Below, in pieces: positions 36,177 to 45,463 of a DNA stretch of 64,000 nucleotides (its first letter is position 1; the number at the start of each line of letters is the position of its first letter). Source of the stretch: Brachyspira hampsonii (GTDB lineage Bacteria; Spirochaetota; Brachyspiria; Brachyspirales; Brachyspiraceae); NCBI RefSeq assembly GCF_002214805.1, contig NZ_CP019914.1, forward strand, positions 3,100,001 to 3,164,000, read 5' to 3'. The translations under genes and the position numbers were made by a program. The notes under the pieces are model-generated. The model made no database searches and was not told the DNA's origin. It saw only the letters and a program-made list of their open reading frames with translations.

Positions 36177-37430
36177 TTATTTTATTTTCGCTATAAATAT
36201 ATCCTCTATTTTTTCAACACTTTCTATTGCTTTAATTATAGAATTAATATTAACATCTTTAAGAACAAACATGAAATTTCCATTTCTTTCTACGCTTTTT
36301 TCAATATTAATATCATAAAAAGCCTCATTGAATACAAGCAGATTATTATTATCTGATTTAAATCTTACATAAAAAGTTTCATTTTTTTCTTTAAAATCTT
36401 TTACTTTAAGCTCTTTATTTTCTTCTACAAAACCAAGTATCGGTATTCTAAGCTCATCAGTAATTAAACTATTTCTAGCCAAAGTAACAGCATCAGAAAC
36501 TATAGCACTGCTTGTAGGTCTTCCTCCAGCACCTGAACCATAGAATACAGTATCTCCGGAACGATCCCCAACTACAGTTATGGCATTAAATGCATAATCA
36601 ACTTTAGAAAGCATATTCTTATCATTAAGTAATGTAGGTATAACATATATATAAGCATTATCATTATTATCTAATGCAGCTTCTGCTATTAATTTAATAG
36701 TAAGTCCAAGCTCGGAAGCAAAAACAATATCATCTAATATAATATTTCTTATACCTTTTATAAATATTTTGTCAAAACTTATAATGTTGCAGAAAGCTAT
36801 AGATGAAAGTATGCATAATTTATGAGCGGTATCTATTCCGTCAATATCAAATGTTGGATCAGCTTCAGCATATCCTTTATCCTGAGCATCTTTTAGAACA
36901 TCCTTAAAATCTAAATTATTCTTAGTCATATTAGTTAAAATATAATTACAAGTTCCATTTAATATTCCATAAACATTTTGCATTCTATCTGAAACTAAAC
37001 TCTCTTTCATAGCTTTTATTATAGGTATAGCACCTGCCACAGAAGCCTCAAAAGCTATATCTGTCTTTCTATTTTTTATAAGTTCTCCAAAACAATTAGC
37101 AAGCAATGCTTTATTAGCTGTAACTACAGGTTTATTTGTCTTCATAAGAAGCTCTTTTGCTGTATCCATTCCGCCAAGTACTTCTATAACTATATCAATA
37201 TCATTATCATTTAAAATATCATTTAAATCTTTAGTTTTTATTTCTATTTTGTCTAAAAATTTGTCATCTTTTACTTTATCAATATTTCTGCTAAAAATGG
37301 TTTTAATGGTTAATTTTATTCCGGTTCTTTTTTCCATTATAGAATTATTTTCTATAATAGTTTTTACTGTGTCTTTTCCGACATGTCCATATCCTGCAAC
37401 AGCAACTTTAAATTCTTTTTTCTTAACCAT
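36177..37430 (-). CDS. hom: Homoserine dehydrogenase
   Basis: Reduces aspartate semialdehyde to homoserine, the branch to threonine and methionine. The 417-residue product has the N-terminal nucleotide-binding VAGYGHVGKDTVKTI, VIEVLGGMDTAKELL, the conserved VTANKALLA, FEASVAGAIPIIKAM, and the substrate/catalytic region GILNGTCNYILTNM ... GYAEADPTFDIDGIDTAHKLCIL. The last ~80 residues look like an ACT-type regulatory domain, so feedback by threonine is possible. AGGAG precedes the ATG by 7 bases. It stands alone with its own terminator. Confidence 0.95.
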   Translation of the reverse strand: MVKKKEFKVAVAGYGHVGKDTVKTIIENNSIMEKRTGIKLTIKTIFSRNIDKVKDDKFLDKIEIKTKDLNDILNDNDIDIVIEVLGGMDTAKELLMKTNKPVVTANKALLANCFGELIKNRKTDIAFEASVAGAIPIIKAMKESLVSDRMQNVYGILNGTCNYILTNMTKNNLDFKDVLKDAQDKGYAEADPTFDIDGIDTAHKLCILSSIAFCNIISFDKIFIKGIRNIILDDIVFASELGLTIKLIAEAALDNNDNAYIYVIPTLLNDKNMLSKVDYAFNAITVVGDRSGDTVFYGSGAGGRPTSSAIVSDAVTLARNSLITDELRIPILGFVEENKELKVKDFKEKNETFYVRFKSDNNNLLVFNEAFYDINIEKSVERNGNFMFVLKDVNINSIIKAIESVEKIEDIFIAKIK

Positions 37431-37715
37431 AACTTTTCTCCTTAAAATTTAATTAAATATAAATTTGTTTTAATAAAATTAACCTAAAAAACAATTACAA
37501 AAGCTAGTAATATTGTAGTTTTATTTTAAATGAATTTCTAAATACGATATTACTGTATTAAATTATATTATAACATTTATTCAGAAATTTACAATAGATA
37601 TAATAAAATTTAATTGTTTAATATAATATCTATTTTATTAAATTTTATAAATAAAAATGTATTATGATGAATTAATATATTATTTTTTAATTGAGTTTGT
37701 AATAAAAAATAATTA

Positions 37716-38612
37716 TTAATCGTCATCATTTAATTTCAAACTATCTATTGCTTTGTTTAATCTATTTCTAATTTTTTTTCTTTCTGCTTTATTTTCATTT
37801 TCATACATATAAAGCATATTATTATTTTGCAAATTGTCTAATTGTATTTTTCCCATTTTAAATATTTCTTTGAGCATATTTTTGGCATCATTATAACCTT
37901 CTTCAATACGAATTTTAGCTCCTTCCAGCGAGAAATCCATAGCTCCGTTAAAGAAGTTTCCTATATCATGACTTGGTACTATTTCATAAACTTTGCAGTC
38001 ATTGAATTTTTCTCTGGTGCTTTCTTTGTACAAATTAATAGCTATTATTTCATCGCATTTTTCTTCATATAGCGGTTTTAATGGAAGATTATTTCCTTTT
38101 AATATCTCAACTCCGCCGTCTATATAATCAACTCCTTCTATTGTCTGCCTTCCGAATATAACAGGTATTGCACTTGTGGCCATCATTATTTCTTTTATTT
38201 CTTTTGCTGATTTATGATTTAATTTGAAATATTCAGCATCAATATTTTTTAAATTTACCGCTGTAGCATATATTGGATATTCATAATTGATGATGATATC
38301 AATATTTAAATATTTTTCTATTATCTCTATTAAGCCTTTTCTGCTGAATATACCATTTGAAGATATATAATTATTGTCTGTATCCATTTTCTTTTTTGAA
38401 AGTATTTTATCTTCTATCTCATTAGTCCAAATATATTCTGCTATATCATAATTATTTTGTGCTATTAAACATGCATTAAGAACTCCTACAGAAGTACCGG
38501 ATATCGCTTTTATCATTTTATCGACTTCATATTCTCTTAAAGCTTTCCATACTCCTATTTGATAGCTTCCAAGTCCGCCGCCGCCGCCTAAAACTAAACC
38601 TAATTTTTTCAT
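37716..38612 (-). CDS. Patatin-like phospholipase
   Basis: A 298-residue patatin-family serine hydrolase. All three family elements are present: the oxyanion motif GGGGGLGSYQIG (residues 8-19), the nucleophile elbow GTSVG (Ser near 41) and the catalytic Asp in DGGV (near 165). No signal peptide is present, so it is likely cytoplasmic, acting on membrane lipids or lysophospholipids. The C-terminal ~70 residues are charged and helical. GGAGATTTT precedes the ATG. The 285-base gap downstream to hom has no gene. Confidence 0.88.
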   Translation of the reverse strand: MKKLGLVLGGGGGLGSYQIGVWKALREYEVDKMIKAISGTSVGVLNACLIAQNNYDIAEYIWTNEIEDKILSKKKMDTDNNYISSNGIFSRKGLIEIIEKYLNIDIIINYEYPIYATAVNLKNIDAEYFKLNHKSAKEIKEIMMATSAIPVIFGRQTIEGVDYIDGGVEILKGNNLPLKPLYEEKCDEIIAINLYKESTREKFNDCKVYEIVPSHDIGNFFNGAMDFSLEGAKIRIEEGYNDAKNMLKEIFKMGKIQLDNLQNNNMLYMYENENKAERKKIRNRLNKAIDSLKLNDDD

Positions 38613-38632
38613 AAAATCTCCAAATATGAAAA

Positions 38633-38746
38633 TTAAATTTTATTTAAATACACTCCCCAAAAATCATTTATAAACTCTAAATAATCTCTCTTATTCTTAT
38701 CTGTAATTTTTTCAAGCTTCTTATTAGTTTTCTCTTCATATTCCAT
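38633..38746 (-). CDS. Possible small coupled ORF (37 aa) after the 459-aa gene
   Basis: The stop of the preceding gene and an ATG overlap as TAATG, and the new frame stays open for 37 codons with a charged, helix-like product (MEYEEKTNKKLEKITDK then YLEFINDFWGVYLNKI). It could be a translationally coupled mini-gene. Alternatively the 459-residue gene lost its original C terminus through a frameshift just before its stop, since this frame stays open upstream of the ATG as well. The two cannot be told apart here. Confidence 0.3.
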   Translation of the reverse strand: MEYEEKTNKKLEKITDKNKRDYLEFINDFWGVYLNKI

Positions 38747-40125
38747 TATTTTTTGTATTGGAATTGAAGCTTCTCTTTGTATTTAAATATTTCTTTATTC
38801 GATGAGTATGAATCAAAATATTTATTTAAATATTTTAATGTGTTTTCATAATCTCTTTTAATTAAATATATTTTAGCTATTTCTTTATAGCATAAAGGCG
38901 ATTCAAAATTTTTTACCTCTTTAATTAGAAGCTGGTATAAACTTTCTATTTTTATATGATGTGCTTCTTTATTATTTTTATTTTTTGATAATATTAAATC
39001 GCATTCCATCATTGCCTTTTTATATTTTTTTTGTTCAAAATATTTATTGGCTGATTCCATAGATTTTTTTTCATCTGAATATTTTATTGGGGTATTAAAA
39101 TTTTTGTATATCATTTTAAGCTCATTTATAATAAGCACAATGATATCATAATTTGTAATTTCAGAATTATAATCAAAATTAGATATGTTTATTCCGTATT
39201 CATTTATTAAGTCAATTTTTATATCTTTTATATTTATAGTAGGATTAATTTTTATCATAGTGTTTATTATATAATTTTCTTCTTTATCCAATTTTTCTAT
39301 CTTTTTTATTCCGCTTAATATAGGTGTAATATATTCATAAGTATTGATATTGCTATGTGTATTTAAAAAAAGTTTGTTTATAAAATTAGGTTTTTCTATT
39401 AATTTATAGTATATATCATTTACTTTTATTTTTTGATTCATATCAATATTAAAATCAAATAATATAGATTTTATCATGTAAATATTTTCTTTTGGTATAT
39501 TATTGTCTGCATTATTTACATTTGATATTTTTGTAAATAGATCATTGCTTAAACATATAATCTTTTCTATATTATCCATATCAATATATTTTATATTATC
39601 AAATTCAAGAATATTGGATGCTGCTTTAAACTCTAGTAATTGAACTTTTTTTTCTAATGAATCTATTCTATTTGATTCTTTATTAATTTTATTAAGTATT
39701 ACATTGAATGATTCTCTAACATTATTGCATATTGCGATTAATTCTTCTTCAATATTTTTTTCTATATTGTTTAATTTATTATTTAAATATATAAGCCCTT
39801 CATAAGTAATTTTATTTTGATTAGCTAAATATTCTATCATTTTTAATGAGGCATTTTTCACTATAGCATAATTATAATCTATTTCTCCTCTTATTTTTCT
39901 GTTTTGTCCTGTCATAGAGTTAATTATATTCTGTAAAAAACCTTGCTTGGCTAGATACTCAGTTCTGGATTTTCCTGCACTTAAAGATGATACAGCTTCT
40001 ATAATAAGTTCTGTTAATTTAGTTGAATTATTTTCATAATCCTTTATATTGTTAAGTATATATTCTTGTATTATAGTTTTATCTTTTTCATCAATTTCAT
40101 TTTCATAGGGTATAGTAAAATCCAT
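38746..40125 (-). CDS. Uncharacterised 459-aa protein with C-terminal TPR-like region
   Basis: Not recognised. The protein is very rich in Ile, Asn and Lys and largely helical. The first half contains a long helical stretch with a coiled-coil pattern (LNNKLNNIEKNIEEELIAICNNVRESFNVILNK). Residues ~365-455 form two or three TPR-like pairs (ANKYFEQKKYKKAMMECDLILSKNKNNKEAHHIK, then EIAKIYLIKRDYENTLKYLNKYF). No signal or membrane segment. GGAGATATC precedes the ATG. The last residues overlap a possible coupled ORF, which raises the chance of a frameshifted C terminus. Confidence 0.6.
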   Translation of the reverse strand: MDFTIPYENEIDEKDKTIIQEYILNNIKDYENNSTKLTELIIEAVSSLSAGKSRTEYLAKQGFLQNIINSMTGQNRKIRGEIDYNYAIVKNASLKMIEYLANQNKITYEGLIYLNNKLNNIEKNIEEELIAICNNVRESFNVILNKINKESNRIDSLEKKVQLLEFKAASNILEFDNIKYIDMDNIEKIICLSNDLFTKISNVNNADNNIPKENIYMIKSILFDFNIDMNQKIKVNDIYYKLIEKPNFINKLFLNTHSNINTYEYITPILSGIKKIEKLDKEENYIINTMIKINPTINIKDIKIDLINEYGINISNFDYNSEITNYDIIVLIINELKMIYKNFNTPIKYSDEKKSMESANKYFEQKKYKKAMMECDLILSKNKNNKEAHHIKIESLYQLLIKEVKNFESPLCYKEIAKIYLIKRDYENTLKYLNKYFDSYSSNKEIFKYKEKLQFQYKK

Positions 40126-40366
40126 GATATCTCCAACTATATAATATCATTATATATTATACAATTTATTTTGTTTTAGTACAATTATTAAAAATTATTA
40201 ACTTTAATATTTATTAGTAATATAATATCTTGTTATTAGTTTTATGCCTTTAATTTGATTTTTATATATAATTTTTACTATCAAATCAAGCATTGGAATG
40301 AAAAATATAATTGGGTTATTATCTTATATGTTTTTTATGCAATAAAATAAATTCATTTATATATTC

Positions 40367-40394
40367 TTGACAAAAAATATATATAATATATAAT
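40367..40394 (+). promoter_or_regulatory. Promoter ahead of the AACTCAG repeat
   Basis: TTGACA (40367-40372), 16-base spacer, TATAAT (40389-40394). Expected transcription start is about 40401, eight bases before the first repeat unit and next to an ATG at 40404. Confidence 0.6.
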
Positions 40395-40408
40395 AGTTTA
40401 AATATGAA

Positions 40409-40504
40409 AACTCAGAACTCAGAACTCAGAACTCAGAACTCAGAACTCAGAACTCAGAACTCAGAACTCAGAACTCAGAACTCAGAACTCAGAACTCAGA
40501 ACTC
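40409..40504 (+). repeat. AACTCAG heptanucleotide tandem repeat (13 perfect copies plus partial)
   Basis: AACTCAG is repeated without error from 40409 to 40499, then AACTC. It lies between a strong promoter and the glycosyltransferase gene. An ATG at 40404 opens a frame through the tract (heptapeptide TQNSELR repeated) that stops at 40509-40511, 35 codons in all, without a clear ribosome site. Because 7 is not a multiple of 3, copy-number change alters the frame and the leader length. The 260 bases from there to the gene hold no other gene; a 10-bp hairpin (40514-40523 with 40535-40544) follows the tract. Confidence 0.95.
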
Positions 40505-40776
40505 TCATTAATATACTATAAAATATATTCTATTTTTTATAGTACAAAACCTCTATTGTCATTGCAAGATTTAGTTTTAATAAAGATTTTATTAGACAAT
40601 CAATTTCTGCTTTCAATTAATTATTTGATTATAAAAAATAAATTAATATTTTTTTTAGTTTACTTTAAAAATAAAAAAATAATAACTCTTTTAAGCAAAT
40701 ATATAATTTGATGAATATTCCTTTAATACAAATATATTTAAATATTTTTCATAATTATAAAATTAAAGGAGTTTTT

Positions 40777-41703
40777 ATGTACTTAGCACCTGTAGGTTTA
40801 GTAGTTTATAATAGAATTGAACATACAAAAAGAGTTATTGAAGCTTTAAAGAAAAACACTTTGGCTTCAGATACTGATTTATATATATTTTCAGATGCAC
40901 CTAGTAAAAAAGAAGATGAAGAAGCTGTTTATGAGCTTAGAGAATATTTAAAAACTATAAAAGATGGTTTTAAAAATGTTTATATATATGAAGCTCAAAA
41001 AAATTTAGGTATAAAATATTCCACTGTTAATGCAGTAAACACAATATTTGAGCATCATGAATATTTTATAGGTTTGGAAGATGATATTGAGACAAATAAA
41101 CATTTTCTTGAGTTTATGAATAATGCTTTGAATTATTATAAAGATGATGAAGATGTAATTGCTATAACAGCATTTTCTCATAAACATGCTACTAAAAATC
41201 ATAAACATGATGTTATATTTACATACGCTTTTCATAGTTGGGGTTGGGGTACTTGGAAGAGTAAATGGAATAATATAAATTGGGATACTTGCGATACTTC
41301 TTGGTATAATAAAAGTATTAAGCATAAAATATTAGGAGGTGTTTTTTCTTGGTTTCATTTACTTGCTATAAAAAAGTCTGTTAAGGATAATCTTTATGTT
41401 CAAAATAATTTATGGGATATTTATTATTCATTTACAATGTATAAAAATAAAAAATTATGTGTTTGGCCTTCAAAAAAATCTTTTACAAATAATTTTGGTT
41501 TTGATGGTACAGGCTATCATAAATTCGATTTTCATCATGGCTACTTTGAAAAAAATTTAGATGATGATAATATGAATATAGAGTTTTCATCTGATAAAAA
41601 AATGAATTTCTTTGAGTATCTAATTATATCAATAAAGATTGGTATATTCAGTTGGGCTAATGGATTTATAAGTATGTTTTTTAGTAAATTTCTTAAAAGA
41701 TAA
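40777..41703 (+). CDS. Glycosyltransferase, GT2/GNT-I-like
   Basis: A 308-residue glycosyltransferase. The first ~110 residues carry a GT-A fold: APVGLVVYNRIEHTKRVIEAL, DLYIFSDAP, IYEAQKNLGIKYSTVNAVN and the metal-site DxD-type GLEDDIE (near residue 100). A Trp-rich segment follows (YAFHSWGWGTWKSKWNNINWD), typical of a family of sugar transferases in capsule/LPS loci. The last ~25 residues are hydrophobic and may anchor the protein. The start at 40777 follows AAAGGAG; an in-frame ATG 69 bases upstream has no ribosome site. Regulation may involve the upstream repeat. Confidence 0.78.
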   Translation: MYLAPVGLVVYNRIEHTKRVIEALKKNTLASDTDLYIFSDAPSKKEDEEAVYELREYLKTIKDGFKNVYIYEAQKNLGIKYSTVNAVNTIFEHHEYFIGLEDDIETNKHFLEFMNNALNYYKDDEDVIAITAFSHKHATKNHKHDVIFTYAFHSWGWGTWKSKWNNINWDTCDTSWYNKSIKHKILGGVFSWFHLLAIKKSVKDNLYVQNNLWDIYYSFTMYKNKKLCVWPSKKSFTNNFGFDGTGYHKFDFHHGYFEKNLDDDNMNIEFSSDKKMNFFEYLIISIKIGIFSWANGFISMFFSKFLKR

Positions 41704-41707
41704 AAAA

Positions 41708-42328
41708 TTAAATCTTTGCCCACTTTTCTACTTTTATAACCCAAGCATTAGTTTGATTAGCAGCTTCAAGTCCTACTTCGCTGTCTTCAAATATAATGCT
41801 TTCTTCTTCTTTTACATTGAAATGATTTATACATTTAAAAAATATTTCTGGGTGAGGCTTCTTATTTTGTATATCATTTCCTGTTAATACTAAATCAAAT
41901 AATTTTTCAAGATTGAATTCTTTTAATATAGCATAAACTCCTTTTGGAGATGAGGTTGTTGCTAATGCTGTATGTTTTTTATTATCTTTTTTATTATAGT
42001 TATCAATTAAAGTATATAATATAAAAGGGTGAATTTGTATGAGATTAAGATTTGCTAAATATATTTTTTCTTTTAAATTATGAATGGATTCTATTAATTC
42101 ATTATTTTTATTTTCATCTTTCGTAATTTTATTATTTAATTCTAAAATATTTTCTGTAAATATCTTATAATGAAGTCCGAAGCATTTGTTATAATAGTAA
42201 TCTTTATCTAATTCTATATTAAATTCTTTGAATGCATTGTAATAAGAGTAATAATTTAAGTATGCACTATCTATAAGAGTGCCGTCCATATCGAATATGA
42301 GTAATTTTATATTATTATTGTTTAACAT
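41708..42328 (-). CDS. HAD-family hydrolase, beta-phosphoglucomutase-like
   Basis: A 206-residue HAD protein: LLIFDMDGTLIDSAYLN (motif I, residues 9-25), LATTSSPKGVYAIL (motif II), KKPHPEIFFKC (motif III Lys) and IIFEDSEVGLEAANQT (motif IV). The helical cap and the E-D-S-x-x-G-x-x-A-A motif fit the beta-phosphoglucomutase/phosphatase subgroup. The substrate is probably a sugar phosphate. It converges with the glycosyltransferase, four bases from its stop. Confidence 0.85.
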   Translation of the reverse strand: MLNNNNIKLLIFDMDGTLIDSAYLNYYSYYNAFKEFNIELDKDYYYNKCFGLHYKIFTENILELNNKITKDENKNNELIESIHNLKEKIYLANLNLIQIHPFILYTLIDNYNKKDNKKHTALATTSSPKGVYAILKEFNLEKLFDLVLTGNDIQNKKPHPEIFFKCINHFNVKEEESIIFEDSEVGLEAANQTNAWVIKVEKWAKI

Positions 42329-42470
42329 TTCTGAAACCTTTTTTCATAAATATTTTTTATTATAACATATAAAATAAGTAATTCCAATTTATATTAAAAA
42401 TGATATAATATTTTTACAAATTTACTGCTTAAAGTAAAGATAAGGTAATATTTAAGAGAAATATATATTT

Positions 42471-44057
42471 ATGAAAAATATGAAACATAGAATAGAAAAA
42501 ATTATTAAACTTCTTTCAGAGGGGCTTTATGAAAGGGAAGAAATAGTGTCTTTAACTCTGCTTAGTGCCATAGCAGGAAAGCCGATATTTCTATACGGTC
42601 CTCCGGGAACTGCTAAAAGTTTTATAGCTAAAAGAGTGTCATCAGCATTTAAAGATTCAAAATATTTCGGATATTTGATGCAGAGATTTTCTACGCCGGA
42701 AGATATATTCGGTCCTATTAGCTTGGAAGAATTAAAAAATGATAAATATATAAGAAAAACTGAGGGATATTTACCGGATGCAGATTTTGCATTTTTAGAT
42801 GAAATATGGAAAAGTACGCCTGCTATACTTAATACACTTTTGACTATAATAAATGAAAGAGTTTTTAAAAATGGAAATGAAGAAATAAAAGTACCATTAA
42901 AGGCTTTAATTTCAGCAAGCAATGAAACTCCGCCTGAAGGTCAGGGGCTTGAGGCTTTATATGACAGGTTTATTATTCGTTTAATGGTTAATAATATAAA
43001 AAGCAGAGATAATTTTGAGAAGATACTTGAAAATACTCAATTAGATTCTTATATAAATATAGATGATGAATTGAAAATATCAAATGATGAATGGGTTAAT
43101 ATAAGAAAAGAAGTAAATAATATAAAACTCTCAAAATCAGTTATTGATATAATTCATAATATAAAACTTTCTATAGAAAAATTTAATGAGGATAATAGAG
43201 ATATAGCAATATATGTTTCCGACAGAAGATGGCAGCATATTTCATATTTGCTTAAAACTGCCGCGTATTTAAATGGGAGAAATGAAGTTGATATTTATGA
43301 AAGCATTTTAATTTATAATTGCTTATGGAGTTTGGAAGAGCATATTGAATCAGTAAAGAAAATAGTAGAGAATGCTATAAGTTTATGCTATGATTTGAAT
43401 AATCAGAATATTAATGAATGGAGAGAAAGTTTTAAGAGTGTTCAGAAAAATATAGATGATGAGTTTTATAATTTAGAAAAGACTTATAATACGGAAAATA
43501 TAGATGATAAGCCTCATATGGCAAAAACTTTATTCATTAATATTGATGAATACGGAAATAAGGGTGAAACTATAATATATATACCAATAAAACAATTAGG
43601 TAAAAAAGGTTATTTTTATCCTTTAGATATAGGAAGGAATCAGACAAGAAAATTCAGATGCAATTTTAACGGTACAGATAAATGTACTATTGAAATAAAT
43701 TCTGCCACTGCGGCAAATGGTTTTGTATCGGGGATGCTTTCTAAAAATTATGAGTTTCTTACCGAAGCTGAACCTGATTTTTATATGAAAAAGGTTAGTC
43801 CTAAAAAACTTGAAAAAGAAAAAAAAGATTCCTATTTAAAATTAATCAATTCTTTAATATCAAGCATTGAGAATATTATAGTGAATTTTAAAAATGACTT
43901 TAATAAGGATAAATATTCAAATAAAAGTGTATTCATCTCAGATGATAATTTCAATTTTTTCACAGAAATGTTTAATTCTTATATAGAAAATCTTGAGAGT
44001 GAGAAATTGGATGCACAAAGACTTAAAAGTGAAATAGAGCAGCATGAAACAATTTGA
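42471..44057 (+). CDS. ravA: MoxR-family AAA+ ATPase, RavA-like
   Basis: A 528-residue AAA+ ATPase with Walker A FLYGPPGTAKSFIAKRV (residues ~38-54), Walker B FAFLDEIWKS, and Sensor 1/Arg-finger segments (LISASNETPPEGQGLEALYDRF). The RavA-type arrangement, AAA+ core then a helical LARA-like region, fits, and the next gene is a viaA homologue. In E. coli RavA-ViaA is a chaperone-like system linked to respiratory complexes and aminoglycoside uptake. Here the function is inferred by homology. The 3' end overlaps viaA by 14 bases. Confidence 0.85.
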   Translation: MKNMKHRIEKIIKLLSEGLYEREEIVSLTLLSAIAGKPIFLYGPPGTAKSFIAKRVSSAFKDSKYFGYLMQRFSTPEDIFGPISLEELKNDKYIRKTEGYLPDADFAFLDEIWKSTPAILNTLLTIINERVFKNGNEEIKVPLKALISASNETPPEGQGLEALYDRFIIRLMVNNIKSRDNFEKILENTQLDSYINIDDELKISNDEWVNIRKEVNNIKLSKSVIDIIHNIKLSIEKFNEDNRDIAIYVSDRRWQHISYLLKTAAYLNGRNEVDIYESILIYNCLWSLEEHIESVKKIVENAISLCYDLNNQNINEWRESFKSVQKNIDDEFYNLEKTYNTENIDDKPHMAKTLFINIDEYGNKGETIIYIPIKQLGKKGYFYPLDIGRNQTRKFRCNFNGTDKCTIEINSATAANGFVSGMLSKNYEFLTEAEPDFYMKKVSPKKLEKEKKDSYLKLINSLISSIENIIVNFKNDFNKDKYSNKSVFISDDNFNFFTEMFNSYIENLESEKLDAQRLKSEIEQHETI

Positions 44058-45441
44058 TAATGATTCTTACAAAGATGAAATAAAAAAAACAGAGATAATG
44101 GCTAAGGGAGTATTTAATAGTGCTTTTAATAATCTCAGCAGCGATGAAAGATTGAGTGAAGAATTAGAAATAAAAATTACTAAATGGAAAAAAGATTTAA
44201 ATGTATTTATAAATGATAATAATCCGTATCAGGACAATAAAACAGAATTAGATATAGCATTAAAAAAATTGAAAAATACAAGCAGAGAAGATATATTTAA
44301 TGATTTAAATAGCTTAGATGCTTTATCTATTGATACAAAGTTTTGGAGATATAGATTATCAAATTCAGATGATTTAAATATATTAAAAAAAAATGTAATT
44401 TCAGTATGGGAAAAAACTTATAATAAAAAAAATAATGATTGGCTTGTTTCTACTGTAAAAGAGAGAAGGGATAAATTTATTTCTGATATAGAATCTTGGA
44501 TTAATTTGCTTAAAAAATTAAAATATATGTCAAATATACTCAGAATAAAAACGGGAGTATTATGGGATTTTAGAGTAGGGGAGTTGGAGGAAGAAGATAT
44601 ATCTTTATTAAAGAGATGGGTTGATTTTATTAATAAATATAAAGATATAGAAATAATTTGCGACAGTATAGGAAGAAGAATTGATATAGAAAAATCATTG
44701 AGAAATGTTGAGTTTAAAAATACCTACAGTAATACAAATAAAAAAATAAGTTCTAAAGAAGAGATAGTTGGAATATACTTTGCCAAAGATATAGAAAATG
44801 TTATACCAGAGGAGCTTTCTTTATTATGCAGCAAAGAAAGTGAAAAATTATTTAAACTAAAATATATAGAAAATAGGCTTATGTGCTTTGATAAGAGTGC
44901 TTATGTATTTAATGATGATATGGATTATATAGTAAGGGCAGGATATAGGGAAGGAAAAGGCGATATGATTATATGTATAGATACAAGCGGTTCTATGAAA
45001 GGTATTAATGAATATATTGCAAAAGCTGTTATGTTTAAAATGGTTATGCAGGCTTTATCCGAAAATAGAAATGCCTATCTTATCAATTTCAGCACTGAGA
45101 TATATACATGCAAATTCACTAAAGAAAATGGAATTGAAGATTTAATAAAGTTTTTGAAGTTAAGTTATCATGGCGGTTCGGATATATATAAAGCACTTTA
45201 TGAGGCAAATAGAATGATGAATACATCTAGCTTTAAAAATGCCGATGTTTTAGTTTTATCCGATTTTATAATGGAGGATATGCCTAATAATTTGGTAACT
45301 ATGTGCAGCAGACAAAAAAATAATGGGAATAAATATTTTGCTGTATCTATAGGAAAATTTCCATTCGGCTATTCATACAGGAAAGTATTTAACAAACATT
45401 GGATATTTGATATAGATAATGGTTTAAAAGAAATTTATTAA
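44044..45441 (+). CDS. viaA: VWA-domain protein, ViaA-like
   Basis: A 465-residue partner of the upstream RavA-like ATPase. The N-terminal ~280 residues are helical. The C-terminal VWA domain has a complete MIDAS: MIICIDTSGSMKG (D-x-S-x-S), a Thr/Ser in GGSDIYKAL and D in VLSDF. ViaA-type proteins stimulate RavA and bind substrates through VWA. The overlap of genes suggests equal, coupled synthesis. Confidence 0.85.
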   Translation: MKQFDNDSYKDEIKKTEIMAKGVFNSAFNNLSSDERLSEELEIKITKWKKDLNVFINDNNPYQDNKTELDIALKKLKNTSREDIFNDLNSLDALSIDTKFWRYRLSNSDDLNILKKNVISVWEKTYNKKNNDWLVSTVKERRDKFISDIESWINLLKKLKYMSNILRIKTGVLWDFRVGELEEEDISLLKRWVDFINKYKDIEIICDSIGRRIDIEKSLRNVEFKNTYSNTNKKISSKEEIVGIYFAKDIENVIPEELSLLCSKESEKLFKLKYIENRLMCFDKSAYVFNDDMDYIVRAGYREGKGDMIICIDTSGSMKGINEYIAKAVMFKMVMQALSENRNAYLINFSTEIYTCKFTKENGIEDLIKFLKLSYHGGSDIYKALYEANRMMNTSSFKNADVLVLSDFIMEDMPNNLVTMCSRQKNNGNKYFAVSIGKFPFGYSYRKVFNKHWIFDIDNGLKEIY

Positions 45442-45463
45442 TTATTATATATTATGTTTATAA

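Noticed and set aside
40512-40776. A gene between the AACTCAG repeat and the glycosyltransferase
   Set aside because: Only short AT-rich frames without ribosome sites; the glycosyltransferase start has a clear AAAGGAG.
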